Made by a program: the position numbers and the translations under genes. 64,000 nucleotides of DNA from the NCBI GenBank assembly GCA_964608025.1, contig CAZSLO010000023.1, positions 124,001 through 188,000 of the forward strand, given 5' to 3'. The notes below the pieces were generated by a model. It worked only from the letters and a program-made list of their open reading frames with translations. It did not search any database and had not been told where the DNA came from. This stretch comes from CAZSLO01 sp964608025 (GTDB lineage Bacteria; Chloroflexota; Dehalococcoidia; Lucifugimonadales; CAJWER01). Numbering within the stretch: position 1 is the stretch's first letter; the number at the start of each line of letters is the position of its first letter. This document shows positions 53,473-61,514 of this stretch, in pieces.

Positions 53473-53754
53473 ATGAACGCAATTTCAAGGACTGTAGTAC
53501 ATATTAAACCGGGAAAACGAAGCGAGTTTGTGGCTTTCATTGAAAAGAAGGCTAATGAGATTAGTTCAATATCAGGCTTAATGAATTGGGGTATTATCTA
53601 TACGGGCCAAGATGAATTAACGGTCGTGGCGGTCTACGAAGATATGGCTAGTGCTGAAAAAGCAACCGCATTTGTAAATCAAGCAATGTCAGAGGTCGTG
53701 CCATTAGTAGTAGAGCCGCCAGTCCGCAAGATTTTTGATGCCCAATGGCATTAA
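53473..53754 (+). CDS. antibiotic-biosynthesis-monooxygenase-like small protein
   Basis: A 93-residue ferredoxin-like-fold protein of the dimeric alpha/beta-barrel (ABM/YgiN) type: SRTVVHIKPGKRSEFVAFIE, then a central strand and TVVAVYEDMASAEKA. The reaction is unknown; members include quinol monooxygenases and non-enzymatic proteins. GGAGG directly abuts ATG 53464, while ATG 53473 is 9 bases away, so I use the latter. Preceded by a short GC hairpin (GGGGC-TGGT-GCCCC, 53332-53345). Confidence 0.7.
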   Translation: MNAISRTVVHIKPGKRSEFVAFIEKKANEISSISGLMNWGIIYTGQDELTVVAVYEDMASAEKATAFVNQAMSEVVPLVVEPPVRKIFDAQWH

Positions 53755-53972
53755 CTAAGCGATGATAGAAGATATTCCTACCAAATTTTGACCCGGGCTC
53801 TATCCAGAGCAGGATGTTTTACGGATACACATCTGGCTAGTGCCCTAGACTAAATATCTAGGACAGGGAATCGGCTGAAGATGGTGGGTGATACAGAGGC
53901 TAGGTGAAGTTGTGTGTGCAGGTGTGGTAGTTCGAACAAACGAAGGCTGAAATACATATAGAATCCAGTTCA

Positions 53973-54554
53973 TCAAGCTATGCATAGAAAACGTGCGGCT
54001 TCGATTACTTTTTTTAGGATTGATCCAAGAAGATCGCGCATACGATATGCGATGAACGTAGATACTAGTCCGATTAGTACTCCAGCGATAATATCTGAGG
54101 GGAAATGCACTCCAGCATAGATTCGCAATAACCCATGAACCCCCGCAACAGATAAGAGAAGAATCCCGAATCGCCTGTTAAATCCAAACACCGCTATGGC
54201 AAGTCCGAAAAAGGCGGCAGCTGAGTTCGATGGCATTGAGGAATCTGTTGGCTCATAAAATAACAATTTTATGTCTAGGTCTACGAATGGTCTGTCACGG
54301 AAATAATATGCATTGATAATCAGTACTATCAGGTTGGCCAATGCCATTGATGTAAGAGCTGCAAGCACCCCGATTTGGTATGGCATTCGCTTATATTGGT
54401 TTCTAGTGCCAAACCATATCAGAACCAGTACTAACCCTAGGAATGCTGTTATAAGGTAGTCGCCTGCCAGCCACTCGATGATTCGGTCTAGCGGTCCGGA
54501 TTTTCCTGCTCCTCCATTCAGCCACAGGACTATTGCTCTATCTGCTTGTGACAC
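53973..54554 (-). CDS. PAP2-superfamily membrane phosphatase
   Basis: 193 residues with about five membrane helices. The three phosphatase motifs are visible: YYFRDRPF (KxxxxxxRP-like), SMPSNSAAAFFGLA (PSGH-like, with Asn-Ser in place of Gly-His) and RIYAGVHFPSDIIAG (SRxxxxxHxxxD-like). Probably an undecaprenyl-pyrophosphate or lipid phosphatase, though the altered middle motif leaves activity uncertain. It follows a small membrane protein by 5 bases. Confidence 0.85.
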   Translation of the reverse strand: MSQADRAIVLWLNGGAGKSGPLDRIIEWLAGDYLITAFLGLVLVLIWFGTRNQYKRMPYQIGVLAALTSMALANLIVLIINAYYFRDRPFVDLDIKLLFYEPTDSSMPSNSAAAFFGLAIAVFGFNRRFGILLLSVAGVHGLLRIYAGVHFPSDIIAGVLIGLVSTFIAYRMRDLLGSILKKVIEAARFLCIA

Positions 54555-54559
54555 TATTT

Positions 54560-54958
54560 TTACCGGTTACGTAGATTGTCTAAGAGTGCCCTGAAATAAG
54601 TTGTTTTCGCGAGGGAATCTAGGCCATCCCCTGGTTCGACGGGTTTCTTCCATCTATTGTGATTCACGATTGAGGATATGGTAATTGTCAGGACCCAAGC
54701 GGTAACCACTCCAAGGAAGAAAGCGAGCGCAATTTCATTTGATGACAAGCCCCCAAGATGGTCACTCAATTTCCTGTCTTTAGTACCAAAGAACCAAAAT
54801 ACAGCTGTGAGAGGGAAGAGCATACCCAAGATCTTAGTTATCCAAGGCGATTGAAATATAACCATGCCCCTTAGGCCCCCGTGCAAAGCAGCAAGTTGGA
54901 ATACACCAACAGCTGAAATTACTACAAGGATGAAGTATTCAGCAGAGAACGGCTTCAT
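54560..54958 (-). CDS. uncharacterised small membrane protein
   Basis: 132 residues, three predicted membrane helices (about 8-24, 40-56, 75-95) and a soluble C-terminus with WKKPVEPGDGLDSLAKTTYFRALLDNLRNR-type sequence. I recognise no family. It lies between ilvE (51 bases upstream) and the PAP2 gene (5 bases downstream) on the same strand and is probably cotranscribed; a link to the phosphatase is a guess. Confidence 0.7.
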   Translation of the reverse strand: MKPFSAEYFILVVISAVGVFQLAALHGGLRGMVIFQSPWITKILGMLFPLTAVFWFFGTKDRKLSDHLGGLSSNEIALAFFLGVVTAWVLTITISSIVNHNRWKKPVEPGDGLDSLAKTTYFRALLDNLRNR

Positions 54959-55009
54959 AGATTTAATGTCATGCTGATGTGTAAAGACTTGGAGTTGAGG
55001 CGGACTTCA

Positions 55010-55939
55010 TCAGCAGTTAGGAGTTATCGAGGTGGTCCAATGTAAGTATTCCGGATTGTTTCCTCGAATAATCTCGAGATAATTTTTTCGTAGCTTTGAA
55101 GTTATCTCGCCTACTTCACCTGTACCTATAGGTCTATTATCGAGTTCGCCGACTGGAGTTACGTGGGCCGCTGTTCCAGTTAGGAAGACCTCATCAGCAA
55201 GGTAAATCTCGCTTCGCCGGATGCGGCGTTCAACTACTTCCATACCAATCATATCTTCCGCGAGTCTCCAGACCGAGTCCCGCGTGATACCGGTAAGGTT
55301 GTTCTCGCTTACTAGTGGCGTATGTAACGTTCCGTTGGTGACCATGAACAGGTTTTCCCCTGAACCTTCGGAAACGCTACCGTCTTGGTTGAGGAATATC
55401 GCTTCGTCAAACCCGGCCAACACAGCTTCAGTTTTGGCAAGAATGCTGTTGACATAGTGTCCCGAAATCTTTACTCGCGGAGGAATAATGGTGTCATCTA
55501 TACGGCGCCATGAAGATGTTGTGCATCGAATTGCACCCTCGGCTTCGATATAGGCACCAAATGGTACTGTAATTAGGGAGAAGTCACTCTTAAGTTCGTG
55601 TAACTTTAGGTTTGCAACGAGTTCCTCACTCTTGTATACGATGGGTCGTATATATACGTCTTGGCGGTATCCGCATTTCTCAATCAGTTCCACTGTGATT
55701 TGCATTAGATCTTCTACGGAATACGGGATGTCCATCAGCATAATCTTGCAGCCCTGTAATAGACGTTCGTAGTGTTCGCGGGCACGGAAAACAAACATCT
55801 CGCCCTGCTCTTCATTCCAATTGCCTCGGATACCTTCAAATACCGCGGTCCCGTAATGAAGCGCGTGGGTGGTAATATTTACGTTAGCCTCGGACAATGG
55901 TACGAACTTTCCTTTGAAGAAGGCGATGGCCTCAGACAT
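55010..55939 (-). CDS. ilvE: branched-chain amino acid aminotransferase
   Basis: PLP fold-type IV enzyme of Val, Leu and Ile metabolism, 309 residues. It begins SEAIAFFKGKFVPLSEA; HALHYGTAVFEGIRG is the family opening, the PLP Lys is in RVKISGHYVNSILAKTEA (about 161-162 region), and GSGENLFMVTNG and LTGITRDSVWRLA follow. ATG 55939 has AAGGAG 6 bases upstream, so the frame's earlier TTG (55957) is not needed. It produces or uses the oxoacids handled by the 2-oxoacid dehydrogenase complex. Confidence 0.95.
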   Translation of the reverse strand: MSEAIAFFKGKFVPLSEANVNITTHALHYGTAVFEGIRGNWNEEQGEMFVFRAREHYERLLQGCKIMLMDIPYSVEDLMQITVELIEKCGYRQDVYIRPIVYKSEELVANLKLHELKSDFSLITVPFGAYIEAEGAIRCTTSSWRRIDDTIIPPRVKISGHYVNSILAKTEAVLAGFDEAIFLNQDGSVSEGSGENLFMVTNGTLHTPLVSENNLTGITRDSVWRLAEDMIGMEVVERRIRRSEIYLADEVFLTGTAAHVTPVGELDNRPIGTGEVGEITSKLRKNYLEIIRGNNPEYLHWTTSITPNC

Positions 55940-55967
55940 TAGGCACTCCTTGAACAATCTGCCAAGA

Positions 55968-55996
55968 ATTATACTGAAACACCATTTCCTAGTAAA
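55968..55996 (-). promoter_or_regulatory. ilvE promoter
   Basis: Minus strand TTTACT (55996-55991), 17-base spacer, TATAAT (55973-55968), start near 55961, about 22 bases before the ATG. Confidence 0.62.
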
Positions 55997-56204
55997 ACAT
56001 GAAATGATTATTGAGAATATTTATTGGGAAGTATTATCAATAGAATCTATTCGGATTTAGACTATAGATGAGATCTGTGAGATAGCTAGGAGTCAGCTAG
56101 ATTTAATATGTGAGGATTAATTTGTATGGAATAGGTAACCTGAAATTTGAGAAAGTTTGGCGCCACAAGTATGTGAAATGGTTGGTAGACTAGATGGTTT
56201 TGTC

Positions 56205-56233
56205 TTTACACTAGTCGTTAGATTGGCTAGACT
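56205..56233 (+). promoter_or_regulatory. promoter of small basic protein and tatA
   Basis: TTTACA (56205-56210), 17-base spacer, TAGACT (56228-56233). Start near 56240, about 40 bases before ATG 56281. Confidence 0.52.
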
Positions 56234-56280
56234 AGCGTTGCTGGAAGTTCTGAATTGGCGCCCGTAGGAAGGTTGGAATT

Positions 56281-56430
56281 ATGCCCAAAGGACATGCCGC
56301 CAAGCGAGAGAAGAAGAAGAAATCTAAAAAAAAGGAACAGAATTCAACGGTTTTCACTAGTCCCGTTGTGGCAAGTAGTGAAGTAGAGATAGTAAAGAAG
56401 AAACGTAAGCCCCGCGCCGAAGATTTCTAA
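56281..56430 (+). CDS. 49-aa Lys-rich basic protein
   Basis: A small, strongly charged protein starting MPKGHAAKREKKKSKKKE and ending KKKRKPRAEDF, with a short neutral middle (TVFTSPVVASSEVEIV). AGGAAGG lies 8 bases before the ATG and a promoter about 50 bases upstream, which supports a real gene. I recognise no family; two Lys/Arg clusters suggest nucleic acid or ribosome binding. tatA follows 63 bases later on the same strand. Confidence 0.6.
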   Translation: MPKGHAAKREKKKKSKKKEQNSTVFTSPVVASSEVEIVKKKRKPRAEDF

Positions 56431-56493
56431 ACGTACTATTTTGGACAGAGTTAAATATGACCTACAGTCGTTGAGATTTATGGAGAGTGGCAA

Positions 56494-56682
56494 ATGCCTT
56501 TCAACATAGGTGCTCCTGAACTAATCATCGGCCTAGTGATAGTCCTAATTGTATTTGGTGTAGGGCGTCTCCCTGAAATTGGTGGGGCGATGGGCAAGGC
56601 TATACGTGAATTTAGGGGTTCAGTATCTGGAAAAGACGAAGAGCCCAAGGTTCTTGAAGGGGAAGATGCAAGTACCAAATAA
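56494..56682 (+). CDS. tatA: Sec-independent translocase TatA
   Basis: 62 residues: short N-terminus (MPFNIGAPEL), membrane helix IIGLVIVLIVFGVGRLPEIG with the FG-x-x-x-LP hinge, amphipathic helix GGAMGKAIREFRGSV and acidic tail. Forms the pore of the twin-arginine export system. It converges with tatC and tatB rather than being in their operon. Confidence 0.92.
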   Translation: MPFNIGAPELIIGLVIVLIVFGVGRLPEIGGAMGKAIREFRGSVSGKDEEPKVLEGEDASTK

Positions 56683-56735
56683 AGACTGAATTTTGAACGG
56701 GTCTTCCTGCGCACTAAACTTGTTGTGGAAAATAG

Positions 56736-57497
56736 CTAGTCAGTGTCGAGCTCTATTGTAGGCTTCCCCTTGTGTTTGTCGCGTCGTCCTATCCATGCAA
56801 GCCATATACCAGCTTCGTAAAGCGCTATGATTGGCAATGCAACAATCGTCTGATTAATGGGGTCGAATGTTGGAGTAATTATTGCTCCAAGGATGAAAGC
56901 GACTACCACTGCATATTTGCGCCACTTCTTCAGTAATTTATATGACACCACCCCGATCTTCGATAAGAAGAACAATACCACCGGTATCTCGAAGACTATT
57001 CCCATCCAAAAGAATAGGGTAAGCATCAGGTTGATATAGTTCCCAATCCTGATGTAAGGGGATGCGACATCACTACCGAAAGTCAGTAGGAATTTGACGG
57101 CTGGTGGGAATAGTATCCGGTATCCGAATGTGGCGCCAAGAGCAAAAACCAATATGGATATTGGGAGAAGTGCAAACAAATAACGTCGCTCGGTGGACTT
57201 CAGGCCAGGTGCTACGAATAGTACTGCCTGTAGTAGCACAAAGGGTGACGCTAGTACAAAACCTGCTAGGATAGATACCTTCATGGCTATGCCGATGAAT
57301 TCTGTCATCTCCGTGTAAATCGGCTTTTCGGCAGGGATATTTGCGAACCCATGTGCTGGCTTCATTAATAGCGAGAGTAATTGTTGGTGAAATGCGAACG
57401 CAATTGCCGAGCAAAGCATGATCGCGATCACGGACCAGGTTATCCGTTTTCTCAGCTCTACCAAATGCTGTCGAATAGGACGAGGTTTATCAGTCAC
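56736..57497 (-). CDS. tatC: Sec-independent translocase TatC
   Basis: Twin-arginine signal-peptide receptor, 253 residues and six membrane helices. The N-terminus RQHLVELRKRITWSV carries the conserved HLxELRxR, and the first periplasmic loop and the segment FVLLQAVLFVAPGLKSTERRY are typical. ATGA overlap with tatB upstream, so both are translated together. Confidence 0.95.
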   Translation of the reverse strand: MTDKPRPIRQHLVELRKRITWSVIAIMLCSAIAFAFHQQLLSLLMKPAHGFANIPAEKPIYTEMTEFIGIAMKVSILAGFVLASPFVLLQAVLFVAPGLKSTERRYLFALLPISILVFALGATFGYRILFPPAVKFLLTFGSDVASPYIRIGNYINLMLTLFFWMGIVFEIPVVLFFLSKIGVVSYKLLKKWRKYAVVVAFILGAIITPTFDPINQTIVALPIIALYEAGIWLAWIGRRDKHKGKPTIELDTD

Positions 57498-57823
57498 GAG
57501 TCTTTATCCGGGTCGTCATTTTCTTCTACCACTTCATCCAGTCTCTTGAAGGCGCTAGGTTCATGCCCTATCACGGTCTCTGTGCTATGTGGGATAGCAT
57601 TGCCGGAAGAGTAGTCGTCAGCCTTGGTGTGATATTGATTATCAGTGGTATCTTCTAACGGTTCTTCAAGCACATTTGTGAATTCATGACTCATTCGGCG
57701 AAGCTCGCCAGTTGCCTTACCAATTAGCTTGGCAGCTTCAATCATGCGTTGGGGACCCATCACTATGAATGCAACCAAGGTGATTACAATAACTTCAAGG
57801 GAGCCCATCCCGAGAAAAGTCAT
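57494..57823 (-). CDS. tatB: TatA/B-family protein, probably TatB
   Basis: 109 residues. N-terminal helix GSLEVIVITLVAFIVMGPQRM (Glu and GP-hinge as in TatB), amphipathic helix with LIGKATGELRRM, and a long acidic C-terminal tail. Longer than the TatA at 56494 and directly upstream of tatC, so TatB is the likely role, though TatA and TatB are hard to tell apart by sequence. Confidence 0.85.
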   Translation of the reverse strand: MTFLGMGSLEVIVITLVAFIVMGPQRMIEAAKLIGKATGELRRMSHEFTNVLEEPLEDTTDNQYHTKADDYSSGNAIPHSTETVIGHEPSAFKRLDEVVEENDDPDKDS

Positions 57824-57830
57824 ATCGTTA

Positions 57831-58493
57831 TCATTCCATTTCTAATAGACAGGAGCATCTGCTGCATTGTTTCGCCAGTTGCAATTCTGGCGTAAGCGAA
57901 TAAGTGATCCCTGCATTGTGGAAAAGGCCAATTACTTCACATAGTGGTAGACCCACTACATTAAGATAACAGCCAGTGACATTTTTTGCTGGACTGAAAT
58001 TTAGATCCTGCACCCCGTATGCTCCAGCTTTGTCGAAAGGCTCTCTAGAATTTATGTAATTTGAGATCTCTAATTTTGTGTAATCGCGCATTGATACTTC
58101 TGAAATCGTAGTAGTAGTTAAGTAGTCATTCATTTTATTTTCGGATATAGCAACTCCGGTAATTACCTGGTGCGCTCGGTTTCGTAGGCGGGTTAACATT
58201 TCTGTTGCTTCGTCGTCCGATTTCGGTTTGCCAAGGATCTCGCCGTCTAGTTCTACAATAGTATCAGCGCCTATAATCACTCCTTCAGATAGCTGTTTTC
58301 TTACATCGGCAACTTTTTCGCATGCTATTCTTTCCACGTAGTGTGTAGGCGATTCACCTTTAGATGGAGGATCTTCTAAAACCCTTGACGGCAGGACATC
58401 GAACGCTAGACCCGTCGATTTCAGGATCTCTATTCTACGTGGAGAACCTGAAGCCAGGATTATTTTGTTTTGCTCTGGAAATGCTGTGTCCAT
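57831..58493 (-). CDS. Maf-family nucleotide pyrophosphatase
   Basis: 220 residues. Hydrolyses non-canonical or modified nucleoside triphosphates such as dTTP, UTP or m7GTP. Motifs: LASGSPRRIEILKSTG (substrate loop), GADTIVELDGEILGKPKS (catalytic Asp), FDKAGAYGVQDL, NVVGLPL. The C-terminus carries an added KQCSRCSCLLEME with three closely spaced cysteines that the family usually lacks. Located 7 bases before tatB and 4 bases after the RNA methyltransferase gene. Confidence 0.93.
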   Translation of the reverse strand: MDTAFPEQNKIILASGSPRRIEILKSTGLAFDVLPSRVLEDPPSKGESPTHYVERIACEKVADVRKQLSEGVIIGADTIVELDGEILGKPKSDDEATEMLTRLRNRAHQVITGVAISENKMNDYLTTTTISEVSMRDYTKLEISNYINSREPFDKAGAYGVQDLNFSPAKNVTGCYLNVVGLPLCEVIGLFHNAGITYSLTPELQLAKQCSRCSCLLEME

Positions 58494-58497
58494 GTAC

Positions 58498-59721
58498 CTA
58501 TCTCGTGGTTAGTGTGGCCACGCATTCGACATGATGGGTCTGAGGGAACATGTCGATTGGGATGATATTCTCAACTACGAAATTCTTACGTACGAGGGTG
58601 TCAAGATCTCGGGCCAGAGACAATGGGTCACATGATACATAACAGACACGGCTGGGTGCCCAATGGGCAATGGCTTCTAGCACCTGTGGCTGGCAGCCCG
58701 AACGGGGAGGGTCGAGGATAGCTGCGTCGGGTTTCTCCGTGAATTCTTTGACGATGTCTTCAATCTTGCCTAGCGCAAATTCTATATTGGTGATCGCGGA
58801 TGTGTTCACCTTAGCGTCTTTTATTGCGGCGGCGGATTCCTCTACGGCAATTACATGGGCCGCATCACTTGCAATCAACGCGGCGAATGTTCCAACCCCC
58901 GCGTAGGCATCCACTACAACTTCTTTGCCGGTCAAGGCTAAATTGTGTTTGACTAATGTGATCAATTTCTCGGCTTGGTTTGTGTTTACTTGGAAGAAGG
59001 ACGGTGATGCGATTTGGAAAGTTTTTCCCAGGAGGCGCTCTGTATAATATGGTTGACCAGTTTCTAGGTTGATTTCGTTGATGCTGAGATTGGGCTGTAT
59101 CAGAAAATCGCCCGTATTGATACCGTACCGCATGGATAATTGGCTCGTCGCTCCACTTTTGTCTTGTAATTGCTGTACCGTCTCGTTAATCCAAGAAGCC
59201 ATAAGCATGCATTCTTCAATCCTCACGAACCTACGTGTTAATCGGTTCACGAAACCGAGAGAACCTTCACGTCTCACTGTGAATCTGGCATGGTTTCTAT
59301 ATCCAAATTGCTGGTCACTGGGGATCGTGTCTGACACACATATACTTCTAAGAGCATCGTATTGTTCGATTGCAGATTGGACTGATTCACGTTTCAAATT
59401 TAATTGATGATTGTATTCAATATGTTGCCACTGGCATCCACTACAGGGACCGAAGAAAGGGCACGGAGGTGCGATACGGTGTGGTGAAGATTTTAGGACG
59501 CTTGTAACTATGCCGGAGATTACAGGTTTACGTTTTCGTCGGTAACGAAGTATACGACAGGTTACTTCTTCTCCCGGGATTCCACCAAAGACGTTGATCT
59601 CGCCATCCTCGAATTTTGCGAAAGTATCCCCAAGTGGACCAAATTCTCCCAATGAGAGCCGAACAATTTCCGTTTCAGTTCCATCAAGAGCGACGGTTCG
59701 CTGTTCCTGATTGTCGTTCAT
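58498..59721 (-). CDS. 23S rRNA (uracil-5-)-methyltransferase, RlmD/RumA type
   Basis: SAM-dependent m5U RNA methyltransferase, 407 residues. N-terminal TRAM-like domain (EIVRLSLGEFGPLGDTFAK), iron-sulfur cysteines in CPFFGPCSGCQW (plus a Cys in IEECMLMAS), SAM-binding VDAYAGVGTFAALIA, then DPPRSGCQPQVLEAI and the catalytic VCYVSCDPLSLARDL. Whether the target is U1939, U747 or both, as in RlmD, RlmC or RlmCD, cannot be told. Its ATG shares one base with the stop codon of the ABC permease gene (TAATG). Confidence 0.93.
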   Translation of the reverse strand: MNDNQEQRTVALDGTETEIVRLSLGEFGPLGDTFAKFEDGEINVFGGIPGEEVTCRILRYRRKRKPVISGIVTSVLKSSPHRIAPPCPFFGPCSGCQWQHIEYNHQLNLKRESVQSAIEQYDALRSICVSDTIPSDQQFGYRNHARFTVRREGSLGFVNRLTRRFVRIEECMLMASWINETVQQLQDKSGATSQLSMRYGINTGDFLIQPNLSINEINLETGQPYYTERLLGKTFQIASPSFFQVNTNQAEKLITLVKHNLALTGKEVVVDAYAGVGTFAALIASDAAHVIAVEESAAAIKDAKVNTSAITNIEFALGKIEDIVKEFTEKPDAAILDPPRSGCQPQVLEAIAHWAPSRVCYVSCDPLSLARDLDTLVRKNFVVENIIPIDMFPQTHHVECVATLTTR

Positions 59722-60533
59722 TAATAGTTAAGGTCACGTCGTTCAAATATAAGCAACGCCAGGACTAGGCATAGGGCTCCAGTGGATATGTAAACTACTG
59801 ATCCATTCCAGTTCGTTGTCCCAGAGGATAGGGTATTAAAGATGTTTAAGTGATGAAATAGTGACAAATTTGCGACCCACTTAAACGAGCCAAGTGTTGG
59901 CACCATGAAATTGAGGATGTACATCCCTGAAGTTATCGCTCCAGCATAGGCAATGGAATGTCTTGGATCCATGGAAATGCACGAGAGTAAAGTGCAGTAT
60001 GCGCTTACCGAGAAAATCAGTAGACCTATGGTTATGTGAGCGAGGAAAAGATGTACTATGTTGATGCTGGTGCCTATGATAAGTAGGCCTAGGGATATGC
60101 CTATGCAGGAAAATATGAGTAATAGGATTACCATAGTTAGAAAAGCCGCTAGCTTGCAAAGGATTAGATTTTTGCGGGCCAGTGGTTGTGAAAGTAGTAG
60201 GTCCAGAGTACCTCTTTCCGCTTCTCGGGATATTATTCCACCGCAGTAGAAAACAGAGAAGATCGCCAGCATTAGAGGCAGCCAAGCGAGGTATTCTTGA
60301 GTTATAAAATAGTTGGGATCCATAATGCCGTCTATAAATACATCTATATCGCCCGCAGTTCCCATGGCTGCTTTAAGATGATCTGGGATCACGTCTATAA
60401 GGTTCTCCATTTCAGTGGTATCTTTTATAGAGTTATACATGTACGCAACCAAGAAGGAATATATCCAGATGATGATTGACCAAGTAATTAGGGCGGTACG
60501 GCTTAGCTTAATTGTGCTGAAATAGAGCAACAT
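59721..60533 (-). CDS. ABC-2 type transporter permease
   Basis: 270 residues with about six membrane helices; the ABC-2 signature segment EAERGTLDLLLSQPLARKNLILCKLAAFLTM lies near residues 104-134. Works with the ATPase encoded one base upstream. Family members export antibiotics, lipids or polysaccharides; the substrate is unknown. Confidence 0.88.
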   Translation of the reverse strand: MLLYFSTIKLSRTALITWSIIIWIYSFLVAYMYNSIKDTTEMENLIDVIPDHLKAAMGTAGDIDVFIDGIMDPNYFITQEYLAWLPLMLAIFSVFYCGGIISREAERGTLDLLLSQPLARKNLILCKLAAFLTMVILLLIFSCIGISLGLLIIGTSINIVHLFLAHITIGLLIFSVSAYCTLLSCISMDPRHSIAYAGAITSGMYILNFMVPTLGSFKWVANLSLFHHLNIFNTLSSGTTNWNGSVVYISTGALCLVLALLIFERRDLNY

Positions 60534-60534
60534 A

Positions 60535-61425
60535 CTAACTTGGGGACCCTGTTTCGTAGAATTGGAGAAACGTTTCTTCCAGGGATGCTTCTGGGAAAAC
60601 GAAATCCTCTATAGGTAGATTTGAGAGGTGATCTAATATCATTTTGGGATGCCCTCTAACAACCATCTCCGCTTTTCTACCGTCTATAGCCAGGATTTCT
60701 ACCCCTTCTAGATCGAAATCCTCTGCCTGCACGTCGCGATTTAACACAATTTGCAATCTACGGATCTTATTACGCTTTAGATCCGCCACGTTTTCAACGT
60801 CGATCAAAATTCCTTCTTTTACGATACCTATGCGATCGCAGATATGTTCCACTTCTGGGAGTATGTGAGACGACAAAAAGATCGTTTTGCCAGCAGCCTT
60901 GAAATCCCTCATGATATTGTAGAATTGTTGCTGCATCAGGGGGTCGAGTCCAGTAGTTGGCTCGTCGAGTATCAAAAGGTCAGGGTTGTGGGACAATGCT
61001 TGTATGATCGCGAGTTTTTGTTTCATCCCGCGAGAGTAGGCACGGATAGGTCCATCAAGATCTAAGTCTAGCTGTAGTGCCAGTTCATCAAGTCGTGGGG
61101 AGTGTTTTTTGTGGAAGCTGTTTAACAGGTTGATCAGGCCACGCCCTTTCATTGATTCGAACAATGAGAGATCACCTGATATATAGCCGACTCGACGTCT
61201 GATCTCCAGGGATTCGGTTAGAGTATTTAGTCCGAAGATTTCAGAGCTGCCACTCGTAGGCTTGAGAAGACCGAGTAGTAGCCTGATTATGGTTGTCTTT
61301 CCGGCGCCATTTGGACCTAGAAATCCAAATATCTCTCCCTTCTCTACCTCAAGCTCGATTGCCTGAATCCCTCGAGATTGACCGTAGAACTTAGTTAAGC
61401 TGAAAGTATTGATAACCGCGGCCAA
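60535..61425 (-). CDS. ABC transporter ATP-binding protein (BcrA/NatA type)
   Basis: 296 residues. Walker A FLGPNGAGKTTIIRLLLG (about 34-51), signature YSRGMKQKLAIIQAL, Walker B LLILDEPTTGLDPL, H-loop SSHILPEVE, plus a C-terminal domain of the drug-exporter type (VADLKRNKIRRLQI). First gene of a six-gene minus-strand block: ATPase, permease, RNA methyltransferase, maf, tatB, tatC. Confidence 0.93.
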   Translation of the reverse strand: MAAVINTFSLTKFYGQSRGIQAIELEVEKGEIFGFLGPNGAGKTTIIRLLLGLLKPTSGSSEIFGLNTLTESLEIRRRVGYISGDLSLFESMKGRGLINLLNSFHKKHSPRLDELALQLDLDLDGPIRAYSRGMKQKLAIIQALSHNPDLLILDEPTTGLDPLMQQQFYNIMRDFKAAGKTIFLSSHILPEVEHICDRIGIVKEGILIDVENVADLKRNKIRRLQIVLNRDVQAEDFDLEGVEILAIDGRKAEMVVRGHPKMILDHLSNLPIEDFVFPEASLEETFLQFYETGSPS

Positions 61426-61474
61426 AATAGATCTCCAATCTCATTGGGGATTCGAACCCACTATAGCACCGTTC

Positions 61475-61483
61475 TGCTATGAT
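61475..61483 (+). promoter_or_regulatory. extended -10 promoter candidate for lipA
   Basis: TGC-TATGAT (61475-61483), 31 bases before the lipA GTG; no recognisable -35. Just upstream (61444-61459) is a tRNA T-arm-like sequence (GGGGATTCGAACCCA) with no tRNA attached. Confidence 0.35.
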
Positions 61484-61514
61484 TGGGACCATACTGATAC
61501 AAGGAGTAGGCTAA

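Larger units (their letters stand above)
55940..56280. other. divergent intergenic region between ilvE and the small basic protein
   Basis: 341 bases holding back-to-back promoters: a minus-strand one for ilvE (55968-55996) and a plus-strand one at 56205-56233. The middle (56000-56200) is AT-rich with no ORF or hairpin that I can support. Confidence 0.6.

Noticed and set aside
53844..53862. Inverted repeat CCTAGA-N7-TCTAGG between converging genes
   Set aside because: Only six pairs, no T run, and no neighbouring start codon; could be chance.
61444..61460. tRNA T-arm-like sequence on the minus strand (TGGGTTCGAATCCCC)
   Set aside because: No acceptor, D or anticodon arm fits around it, so it is not a tRNA; an attachment-site remnant cannot be supported without integrase genes.
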